NCBI GenBank assembly: GCA_018433975.1
Contig: JAHDQE010000015.1
Location: 1 to 64,000 of the forward strand
Length of the DNA: 64,000 nt
From: Ornatilinea sp.
GTDB taxonomy: Bacteria > Chloroflexota > Anaerolineae > Anaerolineales > Anaerolineaceae
Reading direction: 5' to 3'
The notes beneath the pieces are model-generated. The model was not told where the DNA came from. It did no database searches and worked only from the letters and a program-made list of their open reading frames with translations. Below are positions 62,944-64,000 of this stretch, piece by piece. The position numbers and the translations under genes were made by a program. Position 1 is the first letter of the stretch, and every line of letters starts with the position of its first letter.

Positions 62944-64000
62944 ATGCTCGGAAAATCATCCGACGAGATCATGCGGTTCTTCACCGTCAACCCCAGAGCG
63001 GAACACAGCCTGATCCTGCAGATCAAAATGCAGATCACCTGGATGATCGCCAGCCAGAAGCTGGTGGAGGGAGATGTACTGCCGTCGATGCGCGAGCTAG
63101 CCAGATACCTTAATGTTAACATGCACACCGTACGGGCGGCATACAACCGGCTTGAGGCTGAAGGGCTGGTTGAAATCCGGCCACGGGCGCGAGCGCGTGT
63201 CTTGCGTTATGATCCTCTGCGTTTTGCCAGCCAGGCCGGAAGGATCAGAAATCACACCATTGGCATCATCCTGCCGTCCATCAGCAACCCCTTCTATCAA
63301 TCTTTTCTTAAGGGTGTGCAGTCTGTCGCGGAAAAGAATAACACACTTACTTTTATCTGTAGCACTTATGATGATGAAACGCTGGCATGGCGCTACTATG
63401 CTCAACTGGTCGCCAGTGGGGTGGATGGAGCGATCAGCGTCTCGCATGACATGAGCGGGTTTATCCAATCTGAAGAAGATGCGCTTAAGATCCCGTTGAT
63501 CAGCGCGGATTCCCCGGCAAATTTTGGGTACTCGGTAGAACTCGATCATGAAAACAGTGGTTTCTTAGCGACCAAGCATCTCATCCAACATGGGTATCGC
63601 CGCATCGCTTTGGTCCGGTACACCGTGGATACCCCGGCTGTGCAGAGTATTCAGCGCGGTTATGAAGCAGCCCTCCAGCAGGCAGGGTTGCACGTATTGT
63701 CTGAGCGCATCTTTAACGCGAATGGTTTTGACCGTGTCTGTGGTGAAGTTGCGGTGCAAGATATTCTGAATCTGGCGGAACGGCCCGACGCGGTCTTTGT
63801 TATCGCGGATCAGCTTGCCATAGGCGTTATCCAGGCCTTTCAAAACGCAGGGGTTCTTGTCCCGCAGCAAATTGCAGTTGTCAGTTTTAATAATATCCCC
63901 GAAGCAGCTTTCACCAACCCACCTTTGACTTCGGTGGCTCCCCCCACCGAACAGCTTGGAGAGACTGCCATGTCCATGCTGAATGATCTTATTGCCGGGC
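62944..64000 (+). CDS. GntR-LacI-type chimeric regulator (truncated at window end)
   Basis: At least 352 codons, open to the right edge. The N-terminal GntR-type winged helix reads LILQIKMQITWMIASQKLVEGDVLPSMRELARYLNVNMHTVRAAYNRLEAEGLVEIRPRARARVL, of the YtrA-like type. It is joined to a LacI/periplasmic-binding-like sugar domain: IGIILPSISNPFYQSFLKGVQ, then DGAISVSHD, STKHLIQHGYRRIALVR-like (LATKHLIQHGYRRIALVR) and VISFNNIPEA-like segments. SD CAGGAGAG. Codons end in C or G more often than its neighbours', which suggests horizontal acquisition. The C-terminus lies outside the window. Confidence 0.85.
   Translation, partial: MLGKSSDEIMRFFTVNPRAEHSLILQIKMQITWMIASQKLVEGDVLPSMRELARYLNVNMHTVRAAYNRLEAEGLVEIRPRARARVLRYDPLRFASQAGRIRNHTIGIILPSISNPFYQSFLKGVQSVAEKNNTLTFICSTYDDETLAWRYYAQLVASGVDGAISVSHDMSGFIQSEEDALKIPLISADSPANFGYSVELDHENSGFLATKHLIQHGYRRIALVRYTVDTPAVQSIQRGYEAALQQAGLHVLSERIFNANGFDRVCGEVAVQDILNLAERPDAVFVIADQLAIGVIQAFQNAGVLVPQQIAVVSFNNIPEAAFTNPPLTSVAPPTEQLGETAMSMLNDLIAG

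Noticed and set aside
62820..63900. Several leftward frames overlapping the last gene
   Set aside because: They lie opposite a clear GntR-LacI coding frame that is open to the window end and has its own ribosome site; they are shadows.

Overview
The window looks like a chromosome segment of a mesophilic anaerobic Chloroflexota bacterium, probably Anaerolineae-like. This is an inference from gene content: a very large multi-GAF sensor kinase beside DUF4388 and small-GTPase genes, DUF3048 and DUF2085 proteins, B12-binding MerR regulators next to crtI, and an XPB/Ssl2-like helicase-domain protein. Base composition is moderate (roughly mid-40s % GC by eye) except for the last gene, which is richer in GC. 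No rRNA, tRNA, insertion sequence or CRISPR array was seen.

Layout. (1) 1-8 kb: dnaX-ybaB replication/repair operon, a lamin-tail-type membrane protein, a NYN nuclease, a candidate structured small RNA, an alanine-dehydrogenase-like enzyme, Kbl and a helicase-associated protein. (2) 8-21.6 kb: a rightward signalling block. A DUF4388 protein, a small GTPase, an alpha/beta hydrolase, a V4R-like protein and a beta-helix protein are followed by a receiver/degenerate-GGDEF protein, a 2323-residue kinase with about ten GAF modules, a receiver protein and a second hydrolase that has lost its nucleophile serine. (3) 21.7-26.5 kb: a TPP-riboswitch-controlled thiamine operon (thiN, thiB, thiP, thiQ-like). 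(4) 26.5-31.2 kb: DUF402, small membrane proteins and lipoproteins. (5) 31.2-36.7 kb: a light-response island with a photolyase behind a structured leader encoding a 17-residue peptide, a phytoene desaturase, and two CarH-like B12 regulators, only one of which keeps the photosensing residues. (6) 36.9-55.4 kb: a HAD phosphatase and a large galactitol-type PTS catabolic locus. It holds IIB, IIC, a fused IIA-HPr, its own Enzyme I, a SorC regulator, two class II aldolases, a fused aldolase/dehydrogenase, two zinc alcohol dehydrogenases, a GpsA-like dehydrogenase, an FGGY kinase, a phosphohexomutase, a cupin and two small unknown proteins. (7) 55.7-62.8 kb: a beta-propeller membrane protein, then a second SorC regulator driving E1alpha, E1beta and E2 of a 2-oxoacid/acetoin dehydrogenase complex, then an XRE-cupin regulator. 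(8) 62.9 kb to the end: a truncated GntR-LacI chimeric regulator behind a perfect 36-bp palindrome.

How it fits together. The PTS locus appears self-sufficient: it encodes both general phosphotransfer proteins and the sugar-specific parts, and the aldolases and dehydrogenases would convert the phosphorylated polyol or sugar into central intermediates. The substrate cannot be read from sequence. The dehydrogenase complex downstream needs TPP, which links loosely to the thiamine operon. The regulatory elements are the most unusual part: a candidate dnaX frameshift site, a C-loop small RNA, a riboswitch terminator that contains the next gene's Shine-Dalgarno, a photolyase leader with two competing hairpins, and several palindromic operators.
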